A DNA stretch of 64,000 nucleotides from Apostichopus japonicus (lineage: Eukaryota; Echinodermata; Holothuroidea; Aspidochirotida; Stichopodidae): NCBI RefSeq assembly GCF_037975245.1, contig NC_092567.1:13098876-13162875 (forward strand), given 5' to 3'. Under the pieces are notes generated by a model that worked only from the letters and a program-made list of their open reading frames with translations, made no database searches and had not been told where the DNA came from. Shown here one piece after another: positions 37,012-48,189 of this stretch; position 1 is the first letter of the stretch; each line of letters opens with the position of its first letter. The position numbers and the translations under genes were made by a program.

Positions 37012-37570
37012 CAGGGGCGTATCCAGGATTTTCTAACCCGGGGGGCGCGAATTACTATCTAAGCGGAGCGCCACCATCGGTTGGCCCGGAGCGTACAAGA
37101 AAAATTTTTGGTTTTGATGCCCCACAGATCATCGAAAATGGCACTTCTCGGGCGTGAAAATGACCAACCAGATGTACACTTTTGCCTGAGAACCAAGTAT
37201 TTCCCAATAGTTTTTTTTTCCATCTATAACCTTTTTGAAGATTGTCTACAGTCACACATCATGTTCGACCTCATTGCATGTCCTGTGGATCATTCATTGC
37301 TTTTGTAAGTGATTCTACGTCACTGCCCACAATATCCGAAAGCCCCACTTTTTCAAGGTTTTAAGCCAATTATTTGTTCAGAATTTGAAAATTCAGTTTC
37401 TTGTGAATAAAATCACTTCAAAATCCAATCTATGGGAAACCAATATAGAAAAACCTCCCTCATCCTCTCCTTCCTCGTCTTTTTCCCCTTTTTTCTTCTC
37501 TTTTTTTTTCTCTCCTCTTTTCCTTACCCGGGGCACGCCCCCAACACCCCCCTAGATACGTACGCACCTG
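37012..37570. mobile_element. hAT-like element, most complete copy of its family
   Basis: The left terminus CAGGGGCGTATCCAGG (37012) is followed by ACCCGGGGGGCGCGA and the GCGGAGCG module. The right part is pyrimidine-rich (TTCTTCTCTTTTTTTTTC), then CCCGGGGCACGCCCCC and a degenerate terminus CTAGATACGTACGCACCTG. The 8-bp flanks (AGTGTAAG and GTTAGCGC) do not match, so the target duplication is lost or an end is rearranged. It begins only 18 bp after the TSD of the previous hAT element. Relatives are at 23436 and 25915. Confidence 0.65.
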
Positions 37571-37867
37571 GTTAGCGCTAAGCAGCACTATTGCGGGAGT
37601 CCATCACTTTCTTGTCAATCCCGCTACGATAATTGGTGGGGGTGAACTTCCCCCTGAATTTTTTTGGGGGAGGGGGGGTGGGCTGTTTCATAATTTTATC
37701 AGCTTTCAATTTATACTACTTAAGCCAAACTGTCATTTGTTAATGCATAAAACTAGTACAACCTATTTAAATGTTTAAAAAGTACAAATTTATGCTTAAT
37801 ATTGCTATTCGTGATCCTGAACCCCCAACCCCACCCCCCCTAAATTTGAAATTCCCCCAAAATATTT

Positions 37868-38120
37868 GTATGTATGTATGTATGTATGTATGTATATTAG
37901 ATCCTCCTGCAAGCAGGAACTCGCGAAGAAGCCTCATTGGCTTATCAAAGTCGCAAGCTGACCGAAGTCAGTCTCTTACATTCATATTTAACGTCCATGA
38001 TTATGAATTGTTAATTGTCAACAACTCTGTAACTGGACGACATACATTAATCTTGGAGTGACTCGAACCGGGGACCTTTTGATTGAAAGGCACCGGCGTT
38101 TACCACTGAGCTAACACTCC
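37868..38120 (-). mobile_element. tRNA-derived SINE, copy 1
   Basis: Read on the minus strand it starts GGAGTGTTAGCTCAGTGGTA (A box at 38113-38103) and has a B box GGTTCGAGTC at 38069-38060, the internal RNA polymerase III promoter of tRNA genes. The body follows: ATGGACGTTAAAT, ACTTCGGTCAGCTTGCG, TCTTCGCGAGTTCCTGCTTG. It ends in a (CATA)n tail at 37868-37900. It matches the copy at 39553-39799 along its length. The tRNA-like head has no proper acceptor stem and runs on into the body, so it is a SINE and not a tRNA gene. Confidence 0.88.
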
Positions 38121-39552
38121 ATCACTCCATTTGGAAGGGGGAGTCCACCCAATAAATTATAATCATAGTGCCAACACTGGCTCTGAATACTTAGTACCAT
38201 TATCAGAGTCCAAGTATTTCAAGATCTTAATATGAGCTCTATTGTATGTGTACGATACAGTTGGGACTGAGTGCAAGTTCTTTTTTATCATATACTTTCA
38301 AGTACTTGTGGAGTGTTTTCCAATACTGTTGAATAATTAAACTCCAGCATTGCAAGTTGCGACTCTGCATTCCCTGGGTAATTGATAAAATCTACACAGG
38401 CTTATACAAGAACACAAAAGCAGCTCTTGAGACATTCCCTAGGGAATGTGATAACATAATATGTACACTGTCATATATGTGTAGCAGGGGTAGTATAATT
38501 TGCAGACAAACCAAAATATGCAATGAATGGAAAGAAAGTAAGTGAAATAAGTCCAAATCCAGGATATTTGGAAAATTACTAGCATATTCCGAGTACTTTT
38601 GATACTAAGTACCATTGCACAAGTAAGGGTACTTTGTCATCCGATATGGAGTACTTTAACATCCGAGTACAAACACTAACAAACTTGCAAATCAGTACTC
38701 TAGTAGTACTAGAGTACCATCCATTTTTCAAGCATTACAACACTGGTGATGTGCCCACTTACTTCTTGCAAAGTTATTCAGAAAGTTTGGTAGTCAACAA
38801 GTGCACTGTAAATTAAAAGTGTTTAGATTTGAACACCAAAGTAAACACTAGGCTGTAACAGCCTTTGAACACATTGATCTTTTGCAGTTATGTCAAACAT
38901 TAGTGTTTAGGCTTTGCTTCGCAGTGCAGTTTTGTATATATTTGTGTATTATTATTCTTGTATTGTATTTTTGTTCTCTAATTAGTGCTGCGATGTGGAT
39001 GGAGCAGCACTAAATGTGCGTTATGTATGTGTGTGTCTACTGTGTCATATGTGTCTGTATGTATTTACAACTTGAACATGGTTTTTAAATGCAAAAACAT
39101 ATTCAAAGGTGTTTAAAAATAAACACATGTAAGCATTTATAGCAGTTCTGCTTTTGAACACCAAATGTTATTTATATTGTAACACAAATTTAATATAATT
39201 AATATAAAGTGTAAATTTGTTTCAACTGTTAGTATGTGTAAATTATATATTTTTACACTGCATTTTACATTAATCTTGATAGAAATATTGATGCATAGGT
39301 AGGTTCTTAATTGATGAAATGCATTTTTTGCTATGATATATGCTATGACGTAATTTGCATATCATATTCAATAATTTCATTGTTTTAGGCTTATGGGCTA
39401 TGTGTTAACACATGACATGCCATACATATGCTTCAAGGGTCACATATTTAAACACTGCGTTTATTTAGGTGGGACGATGAGTCACTGTCACACAGAGTCA
39501 CACAGAAATAACCAATGAGGTTTAATCAGTTAGGGTTGAAACACTAACTCGA
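38121..39552. other. Spacer between two SINE copies, no gene
   Basis: AT-rich. The stretch 38570-38720 is rich in GTACT/AGTAC words (GAGTACTTT, AGTACTCTAGTAGTACTAGAG). From 38815 to 39460, AACAC/GTGTTT words recur. I could not define element boundaries. Confidence 0.4.
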
Positions 39553-39799
39553 GGCGGAGTGTATAGCCTAGTGGTTAACGCCGGCGTCTCCCAGTCATGA
39601 GATCCCCGGTTCGATTCCCCGCCGACAGCAAAGTGTGTCGTCTGGCAAGGGTGTTGTTCAATAACAACTTCCCGACATGGACGTTAAATGGATATGTGCC
39701 GAGAGATTGGCTTCGGTCAGCTTGCGGGTCTATAAGCCTCCATGGCTTCTTTCGCGAGTTCCTGCTTGCGGGAAGATCACATATACATACATACATACT
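39553..39799 (+). mobile_element. tRNA-derived SINE, copy 2
   Basis: The A box TAGCCTAGTGG lies at 39564-39574 and the B box GGTTCGATTCC at 39608-39618. The shared body follows: ACATGGACGTTAAATGG, GGCTTCGGTCAGCTTGCGGG, TTTCGCGAGTTCCTGCTTGC. It ends in a (CATA)n tail at 39780-39799. It is closer to a tRNA consensus than copy 1 and lies in the opposite orientation. Confidence 0.9.
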
Positions 39800-40342
39800 A
39801 TGCGTTCATTGTTAAACATGTGATATGTCATAATAAACACATCACACGTCTCAATTCTTCACAGTGTAGTACTGTATATCACCATGTTTGAATTATTATA
39901 TATAAGTATTTTTATGGTATATAAATTATAATTTGTCAATATATATCTGTTGTTTTGAAAATAAACATATATAACTGGAACATTATGTTATGTACTTTAT
40001 AAATCATGGCAGATAGCACTAAAGTGGGAACCCTTTGGAACCCTTCTGTGGGCCAGATCAGAAAAACAAGTTGAACCTCTGCATGACAAATCTCTGGCTA
40101 TGTGCCTGTACATACATAGGCTTAGGGGGTGTGGGGGGGGGGGGGGGGCTGAGCCCCTGCAATAATTTGACTAGGGGCCATTGAATACCCCTCTTTACAC
40201 ACTAATTTGTGAGGAAATCAATATTAGCCCCCCCCCATATGCTCAATGTTGGAAAACTTCCAAAGCTAGTGATATGGTTCATTCACATTGAATATATAAG
40301 TGAAATAGGTCAACTTTCTATGCATCTCTCATGTGATGTATC

Positions 40343-41589
40343 TACGGCGGCTCAATTTGGCCATGATAATTGTTTTTTGTTTTCCTACTTTTTTCCCTGT
40401 TTTTCTGAGTTAAAATTTGGTTTTTTGGACTTTTTTTTCTGTTTTTTTTTGGGGGGGCGGGACGTATGGCTTTTTTTGCTCGTTTTTCTGACTTTTTCTT
40501 CGTTTTCAGACTTTTTTTCTTGAACCCTGTAGCATTGGTGCAGTATGGATACTGTGCTACTGTACACGTGGAAATATCTTGTATGGTATGTGCCGGACAA
40601 CGGATGTACTGAAGGTAGCATACGCCCATTAAAAGCCCCATTGACTTACACACTAAATCACAAAAGTAATTTGGTCTTTAAGTCTAGATAGAAGTTTTCA
40701 CTAGCTTAAACGCTACCCATCACCAGATAGCTGACAAATTGGCCTTTCATGGCACCATCAATTTTTTGTATCATGACCGTGTAGATTTTTTTGCTATCCG
40801 AGCCGGAAGTTTTCTTCACTTGTAAACAAACCTCTTCACTCAGTGGTAAACAAATTTCCTATGCTGCTCCTGGGAGGCCTAAAGGGGTCTAAAATTGCCT
40901 CAATTGACCCAATTTTCTCAACACATGAACTTCCATTCATGCTCTTCAACATGCAAGCCGCACAAAACTAGATGATGATTGATGACAGGTCACAAAAGAT
41001 CTTCTCCTGTTGCTTTTTGGCACATTTCCTGAATTAGGAGAACAATCGAGCAGATGGATATAGACTCTAATAGGAGTATGCCACCTTAAGTGAGGATTAG
41101 CTAACCTAACGCGTAAGCCGACATCTACAGAAGATCGACTCACCTGTTACCAGCATGGAACCAAAATGAAAGCTCATGTATGAATTAACATTTGAAACGC
41201 AGTTTGCCTCAACCTTGCCTTATCAGAAAAACGAAAAAAAAAAAAAACCCAAAAGTTTGAATACCCAAGCCTGAAATTCAATGTAAGCAATTGCTCCCTA
41301 GACAAGCTAGCAGCCATTGCAGCAGTACTTTTACAGTAGACAGGCGAAGCGTTTGGCTTTGCTATAGTTACAAACGTGAAGGTAAACACATTGCAAGTAT
41401 AGGCTAGGCAAAGTTGGAAAAAATGGGGGGGGGGGGGGAGGGCGGGAAGTAGGAAAAACGGGGGTAAAAAGTCAGAAAACGAGGGGGGAGGCAGTAAAAC
41501 GAGGGGAAAAAAGTCGGCAAAACCAGAAAAAAAGTCGGAAAAAAAACGATAAAAAAAGAAAATTATCATGGCCTTATTAAGCTGCCGTA
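40343..41589. mobile_element. Inverted-repeat element with ~160-bp arms, class unresolved
   Basis: The ends (from TACGGCGGCTCAA at 40343, and ending TTAAGCTGCCGTA at 41589) match inverted at 25 of 29 positions and share GGCCATGATAATT. The arms continue as loosely matching pyrimidine/purine tracts (CTCGTTTTTCTGACTTTTTC on the left, GTCAGAAAACGAGG on the right) for ~160 bp. A 6-bp direct repeat TGTATC directly flanks both ends (40337-40342 and 41590-41595). The target length argues against hAT. Long lysine- or phenylalanine-rich frames in the arms are artefacts. Confidence 0.7.
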
Positions 41590-41703
41590 TGTATCAGCTT
41601 TTTTTTGTTGAGAAGTTTAATGTCACATTTTATTCCAACTCTACCACTACATATCAATGGCTACTGGGGTTTTAATAAGAGCAGTACAAGTAGGTATGCA
41701 GTC

Positions 41704-41945
41704 AGGGACGTAGCTAAGGCCTGATGATTAGGGGGGGGGGGGGGGGTTAGTGGCTGAAATTCCAACTGGATGGGTTTTGGAGCCAGAAAATTCTGACTGC
41801 TGCCTTGTACCCCCCCCCCCCACCACATCGCACTAATCATCAACGATACGGTCAGAGTCAGTCAGAAACCCCATCATTCGCGACTGCCCTAATTATGTTC
41901 CGAACTTTTTCGATACATTTGTACCTTATGGGGCAAAGTTTTTTG
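41704..41945 (+). repeat. Dispersed repeat, copy 1 (paired with 50647-50880)
   Basis: It shares CAGGGACGTAGCTAAGGCC (varied), GGCCTGATGATTA, GCTGAAATTCCAACTGGATG, GCCAGAAAATTC, GACTGCTGCCTTGTACCCCC, TCATTCGCGACTGC and TCGATACATTTG with the second copy. The start is hAT-like, but no matching right terminus is visible before the adjoining microsatellite. Confidence 0.75.
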
Positions 41946-41987
41946 CTTATGTTGATGGCACTTTTAAGTTTCCTTAGATTAGCATTT

Positions 41988-42140
<153 letters not shown>

Positions 42141-42171
42141 TCAAATATATACAATGGAAATTTGATGAAAA

Positions 42172-42432
42172 CATGAGTGTTTTAATTGTATACCATAGAG
42201 ACAATGTATATCCCAACGACGTAGCCAGGAATTTGAAAGAGGGAGCACCTTTTTCGTTTGATATGGGGGAGGGGTCTAAGGGGAGGGGGTGTATTTTTGA
42301 ACAATTGAAGGTCCTAAGATGCGATCTGGCTCAATTTGTTGCCAGTTTCATCATTATCATATGATATCATATTATCAGCAGATTTTGTTTCCTGTTTGAA
42401 TTCTTCTACATAATATATCAGAAAGACAAAAA
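42172..42432 (+). repeat. Dispersed repeat, copy 1 (paired with 52035-52328)
   Basis: It shares GTGTTTTAAT, TTGTATACCATAGAGACAAT, GTAGCCAGGAATTTG, GAGGGGTCTAAGGGGAGGG, AACAATTRAAGGTC, GCCAGTTTCATCATTATCAT and ATTATCAGCAGAT with the second copy. It is probably a non-autonomous element whose ends I could not fix. Confidence 0.75.
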
Positions 42433-42949
42433 TAGGGCTCGCCATGTTTGTTGTTTTCTACAGAACTCAGAACCCATGGCTCATTGGACAATTCATATCA
42501 CATGATACAGATATCTCACTTGCGCACGACTTTTGAACGTAACACGGCAGATTTCTTAACATACGCGATAAAAAATATAGTTGGATCTTTCGAGCGGCAT
42601 TGCGCAAAAACTGCAGGAAAGCACATGGAGAACTTTTGAATCATTAATCCTCGTCAATTCATATATTCAATGCTGTAGAGAAATGTTAGTTCCGCAGTTG
42701 CTGGAACGAAAAAAAACGAAATTCGACTTTCAGCTGATGGCCTTTAATTATCGTAAATGATATGAGCAGACGATATGATATGATAACACGGAAGAAATCA
42801 GTGGCGTGTTGTCAGCATCATCTTTCTTCGGAAATTTGCTTGTTTTTTGCTCATTTTAGTGAACACATCCTGTCACGTTTACTCTAATATCAAGATTTAT
42901 TGTTTCTGTCAACGGATCTAATAGTTTAAAATATTAACAATTTCGAGGA

Positions 42950-43030
42950 AGCAATAAACCTTGCGCAAGATCGTGATACGTGGCGGAGGTTAATTACTGA
43001 GCATGCCTGATAGACGAGACTCAGCTTACT
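42950..43030 (+). mobile_element. RTE-like retrotransposon 3' end, short copy
   Basis: It repeats the last ~85 bp of the copy at 43545-43760 (GAGGAAGCAATAAACCTTGC, AAGATCGTGATACGTGGCGG, AGGTTAAT, GATAGACGAG), including the end of the coding frame. Confidence 0.55.
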
Positions 43031-43080
43031 ACTTCCATGGAGCTATAAACTGGGAGTATATAGCTCCATGCTACTACTAT

Positions 43081-43219
43081 ACAAATAATAAATGGTTATG
43101 AGTGCAATAGTGCAAATATTTCATGAGTTGAAAGATGGAATGTTCCATTCAACGAGGCGCAGCCGAGTTGAATGGAACAAAGTACATCTTTCAACGAATG
43201 GAAACCATTCATTATTTGT
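43081..43219. mobile_element. Palindromic fold-back element
   Basis: The outer arms ACAAATAATAAATGGTT and AACCATTCATTATTTGT (16 of 17 paired) and inner arms GTTGAAAGATG…CATCTTTCAAC and GTTCCATTCAAC…GTTGAATGGAAC make almost the whole 139 bp one hairpin, with GAGGCGCAGCCGA at the tip. Confidence 0.7.
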
Positions 43220-43221
43220 TT

Positions 43222-43448
43222 TATACAACACCTTCAAATTTGGATATAATTGGATGTAAAATGCACTCATGCAACAGATTGTTTTGAACAGACAGGTTTC
43301 TCTGCTCTCTTACCATTGAAAAAAAAAGTGCTACCAAAAAAGTATAATGCATGGTTCTATCATCATAGCGTGCAATAGAGCGGATTTTGCACGCAATCGA
43401 CGAGCAATTGACCAATCAAATGGCCGGAATATATTTAGGTGTTGTATA
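43222..43448. mobile_element. Small element with 12-bp inverted termini
   Basis: Perfect termini TATACAACACCT (43222-43233) and AGGTGTTGTATA (43437-43448) enclose 227 bp with no coding. It lies directly next to the fold-back element on its left. The two may be one composite insertion. Confidence 0.6.
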
Positions 43449-43544
43449 ATACTATATGAGCAGACGACATTGATTTTGTACACAAATCTTGTCGGCTTAC
43501 TACTAGTCACCTTGGACCCTTGGTCATCCAAAGTCGCACATTAT

Positions 43545-43760
43545 AGAAGATTTAAATTTTTCGGTCATGTAGCAAAACTCCAGTCCACGAGGACGCTCCA
43601 GCATAGGTTGCTTTAAGAGAAGCATTAAGACATACTGCTAAACCAGTAGGAAGGCCCGTGGCTACCTTGCTTGGAAAAATAATTGCGAGGAAGCAATAAA
43701 CCTTGCTTCAAGATCGTGATACGTGGCGGAGGTTAATCACCGAGCATGTCGGATAGACGA
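43545..43760 (+). mobile_element. 5'-truncated RTE-like non-LTR retrotransposon, C-terminus only
   Basis: The frame reads RRFKFFGHVAKLQSTRTLQHRL. After one or more stops it continues GRPVATLLGKIIARKQ and then LLQDRDTWRRLITEHVG before the terminal stop. The pattern RFxxFGHV … GRP … AQDRDxWRxLV is the well-known C-terminal tail of RTE-type reverse transcriptases. Stops at ~43615 and ~43698 show it is dead. The piece at 42950-43030 is a second copy of the same end. Confidence 0.6.
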
Positions 43761-44117
43761 GGCTCAACTTACTACTACTACTACCTAGTACTAGTGAGAA
43801 GTAGGCGGATATTTTTAAGAAATACTGCAAATATAGAGATCATGCCGTGACGCGTTGCCAGGGGTGTAGCAGCATGTCTGAAAATGGTTTCCAAAGGGTA
43901 AGCTTTCCAAGTGACAGAAGGGAGATTTGTCGGTAAAATTGGGAACTGCTGAATGAAGATCGATAGGAACAGCTGTAACTTGTAAGGTGTAACGTTATGG
44001 CTAACTTGCATTAGGCCTAGCCTATGCACTATACGTTTTAACGTAGTCAAACATTGTGAATCAGGTATAGGCCTAGGCCCATATGTAACTGAAGTATATA
44101 CTTCAGTTCGTATATAC

Positions 44118-44509
44118 CAGGGTTGTCCAACCTTTTGCAGAGGAGGGCCACATGGAATGATTATGAAAAAGAAGGGGGCCGCATGAACCGTACGCTCAAT
44201 TTTTTGCCCGAAGCCCAAGGCACCAAAATGTGAGCACTGCAGCTGCCCGCAGAGCGCAGTGATTTATTTTCCTTCCTGATAAAACATGAATAAAGTCCAG
44301 CCGCCCCCCTTCGCTAAGAGTGTCACACAAACTGACCTGTATGCAGTTGTTTGGACCCAGAAGGTTCGAAAGATTGATTATATAGCTTCAAATTGTTATC
44401 AATAAATCTGCTCACTAAAATTTCGCACCGTGGAGCATCTCTGGCGGGTCGAACGCAACCCTGTGGCGGGCTGGACTGTGGCCCGCAGGCCGTAGGCTGG
44501 ACAACCCTG
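44118..44509. mobile_element. Complete hAT MITE (392 bp)
   Basis: Termini CAGGGTTGTCCAACC and GGCTGGACAACCCTG (14 of 15 matching) with an exact 8-bp target duplication GTATATAC (44110-44117 and 44510-44517). Inside each end are GAGGGCCACATGG and TGTGGCCCGCAGGCCGTA, a layout familiar from animal hAT MITEs of the CAGGGGTGTCCAA type. No coding. Confidence 0.93.
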
Positions 44510-44519
44510 GTATATACGA

Positions 44520-45790
44520 ACGTGCATAATGTCACTTACAATGTAAATAAAGTAGGTTAAGCTGGTAGCCATATATCAGGAGAAACTATGTTAGTAACAA
44601 GGCCAAACTTTACATGTTACAATTATTTTGTCCTTAAGTTTCATAAACTTAGCTGAAAGAATATGCTGTTGACTGTGCGATGTAGGCTAAAAAAGATTAA
44701 TATTAATAAGGCTGTAGTAAAGGTAAGGCCTTGAACCTATTACCGGCAATCTGCTGGTCTACGTACTGTAGGCTGGCTCTGAAACAAGTTGCTATATCAT
44801 TCTCTAACTTGGGCCTAGGTTTGACACTATTGTAGCATGGTATACAGTACACATGTAGTTGTATAATGCTAACACAGATATTCCAAGATTATTACATGGA
44901 ATTCCCCACATTAGTGCTAAGTTTAACTGTAGGGTTAAGCAAAGTTATTGTTACACTGGGAAGTGCCATTTGGCTGGGGATGGGGGGGGGGGGGGGAGAC
45001 ACTGAAAAGAGAGAGTTCTGTCAAAGATGTTATTTCAGAGATACTGTTACAGTCACAAACTTATTGTTTTTCTCTACCAGTAATAGAATGAAACTTGAAT
45101 ATAATATATAAACTACGTTTACTAGCCAAAGTGCATGTGCACTCCCTATTTCTTGTGAAGCACAGACCAATAAAATAGTGAAACATGAACATGTAAATGG
45201 TTGAAATAAGGGGATAATAATCAGTTTTAAGAACATGATTCAATGTCTATTCTTGTCCTAAGTGACTAAACAACCATCATGTTTGGATGATTCTTACGTT
45301 GTCCTCTTAGGGCAGGGCTTGTGCCCATATACCCTCAACACCTTTAATTTAAGGGATCATCCCCAACAATAGCGCCTAAAGAAATGTGAATGACATGCAT
45401 ATCACAGGTCCTAGGCACATACACTGAAAAACTTTACATGTTTTCTGCGAATAACACATATCTGCATTTAACTAGGGTTGGGTAACTCAATTCTCTAGCT
45501 CTTCTCACTCCAAATTTGTGAACATTTGAGATCTGGTTCCACATCACAGGAATGCAATATATACAGTAGCAACTTTATATCCATTTGCCACTGCCCACAT
45601 CAGTGGAGAGTATATGCACAGTAGAATGATATTGGGTTGAGCAATTTCTACCATGTCCATATAGATTCTGAAAATTACAAATTCAACCAACATATCCAAT
45701 ACAATAGAGAAACCTTTAAACATGATATAGGGTTCCATGCTTACAAAACACTTACAGCCTGGAAACAAAAAAGATGCTTGCTTGCTTACA
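44520..45790. other. No gene or repeat recognised
   Basis: AT-rich DNA with a poly-G tract at ~44982-44995. No coding support. Confidence 0.45.
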
Positions 45791-45800
45791 TAATTAGGAT

Positions 45801-48046
45801 TTAACAAATGGCTCCTCTAGTACACAACTGACGGTGACTTCCTACATTAAAATTGTAACCATGCTGATGATAAGGTTGGCTTAGCTGATATATTCTAGTA
45901 CTACTGTGCATTACATGAGGTATCCACAGATTGTAAATTTGTCCTCCAACTGGAGCATGGGGGAGAACCACAGACTGTGCTTTTGGATATTTACTTTGGT
46001 CCCCCATATGCCTGTATTTCTGTTGTTGGGCATTACCAATATTTGACACATGACACTCTCGATTTTGAACAGTGACAGCAGTTTCAATTTGGGCCGGGGA
46101 TCCCAGTCTGTCGTAGGTCAAATATCGCTTAGACGTGCGATCTCGATGAGATCTTCTGATAATTTTGCCATGTGAGTCATTATGGTCATTCGGTTCTAGG
46201 GCAATGTCATCCGCTGTAAGGGGTCTGTATGTCCTTGGTTGGAATGGTCTAAAGTGTGTCCTCACCTTTACTTGCAATACAATTCCTCATAACTGTCAGA
46301 GTCACTTCAATGATCACTAAGATCTTCCTCCATGAATTGCTGAGCTTTAGGATTATGTAACGGCTGCTGATGTTTAGTAGTCTCAGTTTGCTTTGGAGTG
46401 ATTGGGAGATAATTGCGCTGTAACAAGAGATTCCTACACTCTTCAGTTTCTGTTGAGACGTCATAAACTGGAATGCTTTGCTGCTCTGCTTTACTTTAGT
46501 GCCTTCAGGCTATGTGATAGGCTTCCTTCAGTGCATCTTCCCACCTATCAACATACTATGATATGACTCCCTTGATGAGAGAATACCTTCTGAAGCCAGG
46601 TCAAACATGATCTCAATTGGTAGCTCAGGACACCTACCAAACATAAGAAAATATGAAGAGTATAGATGACTCATGTATAGTTCGTCTTCTCCTTGTCACT
46701 AACGTTGCGCAGCATGCCTAGTAGTTCATCCTTTCTACCTGTCTCTGGATGCTATGGAGTGGTCAGGCTGGAATGCTTGATAACCCTTAAGTGCTTGTAC
46801 CTTGGCAAATAGCTAATTTTCCATCCAGCCCTGATCATGATGCAATCTGCATGGAAAACCAAGTCAATTATGGCTAAGAAAGGTCGTGGTTAAGGAGAAA
46901 ATGTCTCCTGGTTACAAGTCAGCAATTGTCAAATTTATAAACAGGCAGCTCTGCTTGACTCTGCCCACAGTCTGTCATTGCTAAAACAGCCTCACATGGT
47001 ACAGCTTGTGTGTACTCTCTCATGTAAGTCTCTGTGTGTCCTGGTAGTGGGTATCCAAGATAGAGTGTCAGCATCCTGGTTTTCTTCCCAGGAAGGTATC
47101 TTGAACAGATATCCAGCTAATTCTGCAATCCACCGATGTCCTGGGATGTTGAGTCTAGCAGTTGTTAAAATATAAGTCAGAGGGTTACTGTCAGTATAAA
47201 CAGTAAAGTGGGTACAGAAGATAGTCATGAAAGCAATCAGTGATGGCCTCTATAAGAGCTGAAAACTCTAGATAACCTAAATGTAAATGGTACTTCTTTT
47301 CTACCAGTGTCAAGGTTCGTGACCCAAAGGCTATCACTCTTAATCTCCCAGCCTGTAATTGATATAGTACACCCACCACCCAATCCTTTCTCAGATAAAT
47401 CTGTGTGCAGTACATATGGCTGAGTGAAATCAGGGTTACTGTCAGAACTGGGTGACATGTTATGTGGTCAATCAAAGTCTCCATGGGTATGTTGATGTTT
47501 TTGGGTCCACACAACCGTCTGTTTTGCGGAAAGTTGGGGTATGTTATTTAATTTTGCTGTTTTTGTCTGGGGGTTTACCCTCATCCTTCTTGATGGCCCC
47601 TTTAATAACTGATAGAGTGGACCCTGCAATTTGTGAGAAGTTTGGGATATATGCTAAGATAATATCAACCGAGGCCTAGTATTTGTCTCAAATCTCTTAA
47701 CTGTAGATGGTGGTTTCCTTTTAAGTGAGACTACTGCCCTTATTTCTTCTGGGTCCATAAGTTGTAAACCTCCTCCAATATGATTCTACCCAGATATCGT
47801 ACCTCTCTTTGCAACATCTTACACTTTGCTGATTGAAGGGTTATACCCTTCTCTTGTAAGCTTTGCAGAACTACTTGTACTCTATCTCTCTCTACATGTT
47901 AATCAAAAGTGGGTGCAAACACTAAAATCTCATCCAAATACACTGTACCTTCATCTGACAACTCCCCTAGTGAAGAAACTATGTACCTTTGGAAAACAGC
48001 TGGAGCATTCTTAAATCCATGCTGCTTACCCAAACTTAATACCTTA
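45801..48046 (-). mobile_element. Degenerate Ty3/gypsy retrotransposon pol fragment
   Basis: Read on the minus strand from 48046 downward the domains are in the Ty3/gypsy order. Reverse transcriptase (48040-47690): FKNAPAVFQRY, then YLDEILVF (the YxDD box altered to YLDE), SAKCKMLQREVRYLGRI. RNase H (47450-47010): VLHTDLSEKGLG, IAFGSRTLTLVEKKYHLH, FTVYTDSNPLTYILTTARL and GHRWIAELA. Integrase (~46990-46680): FPCRL, HDQGW, TTP*HPE, LLGMLRNVSDKEK. A tail follows (IPVYDVSTETEECRNLLLQ, then QPRTYRPLTADDI, ending 45801). Frameshifts and stops occur between and within domains. No gag, protease, primer-binding site or LTR was found, so it is a truncated, dead copy. Confidence 0.87.
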
Positions 48047-48189
48047 TGGGGAACACCATGTGAGTGTGAGAAACAGCAATGAGCGTGAGGATACCATAGG
48101 GGTAACAGTGAGGATGAAGATACCTTGTGAGGAACAATAGTGGTAGCATACAGTACACATTAGTGTTTAATTATTCCTTAAATAACCAA

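Noticed and set aside
37012-37578. Target-site duplication for the CAGGGGCGTATCC element
   Set aside because: The flanks AGTGTAAG and GTTAGCGC do not match, so I report the element without a TSD.
37868-39799. Functional tRNA genes
   Set aside because: A and B boxes are present, but the acceptor stem cannot close and the sequence runs into a conserved body and a (CATA)n tail, which is a SINE structure.
40342-41569. Lysine- or phenylalanine-rich frames
   Set aside because: They arise from A/T-rich arms of the inverted-repeat element.
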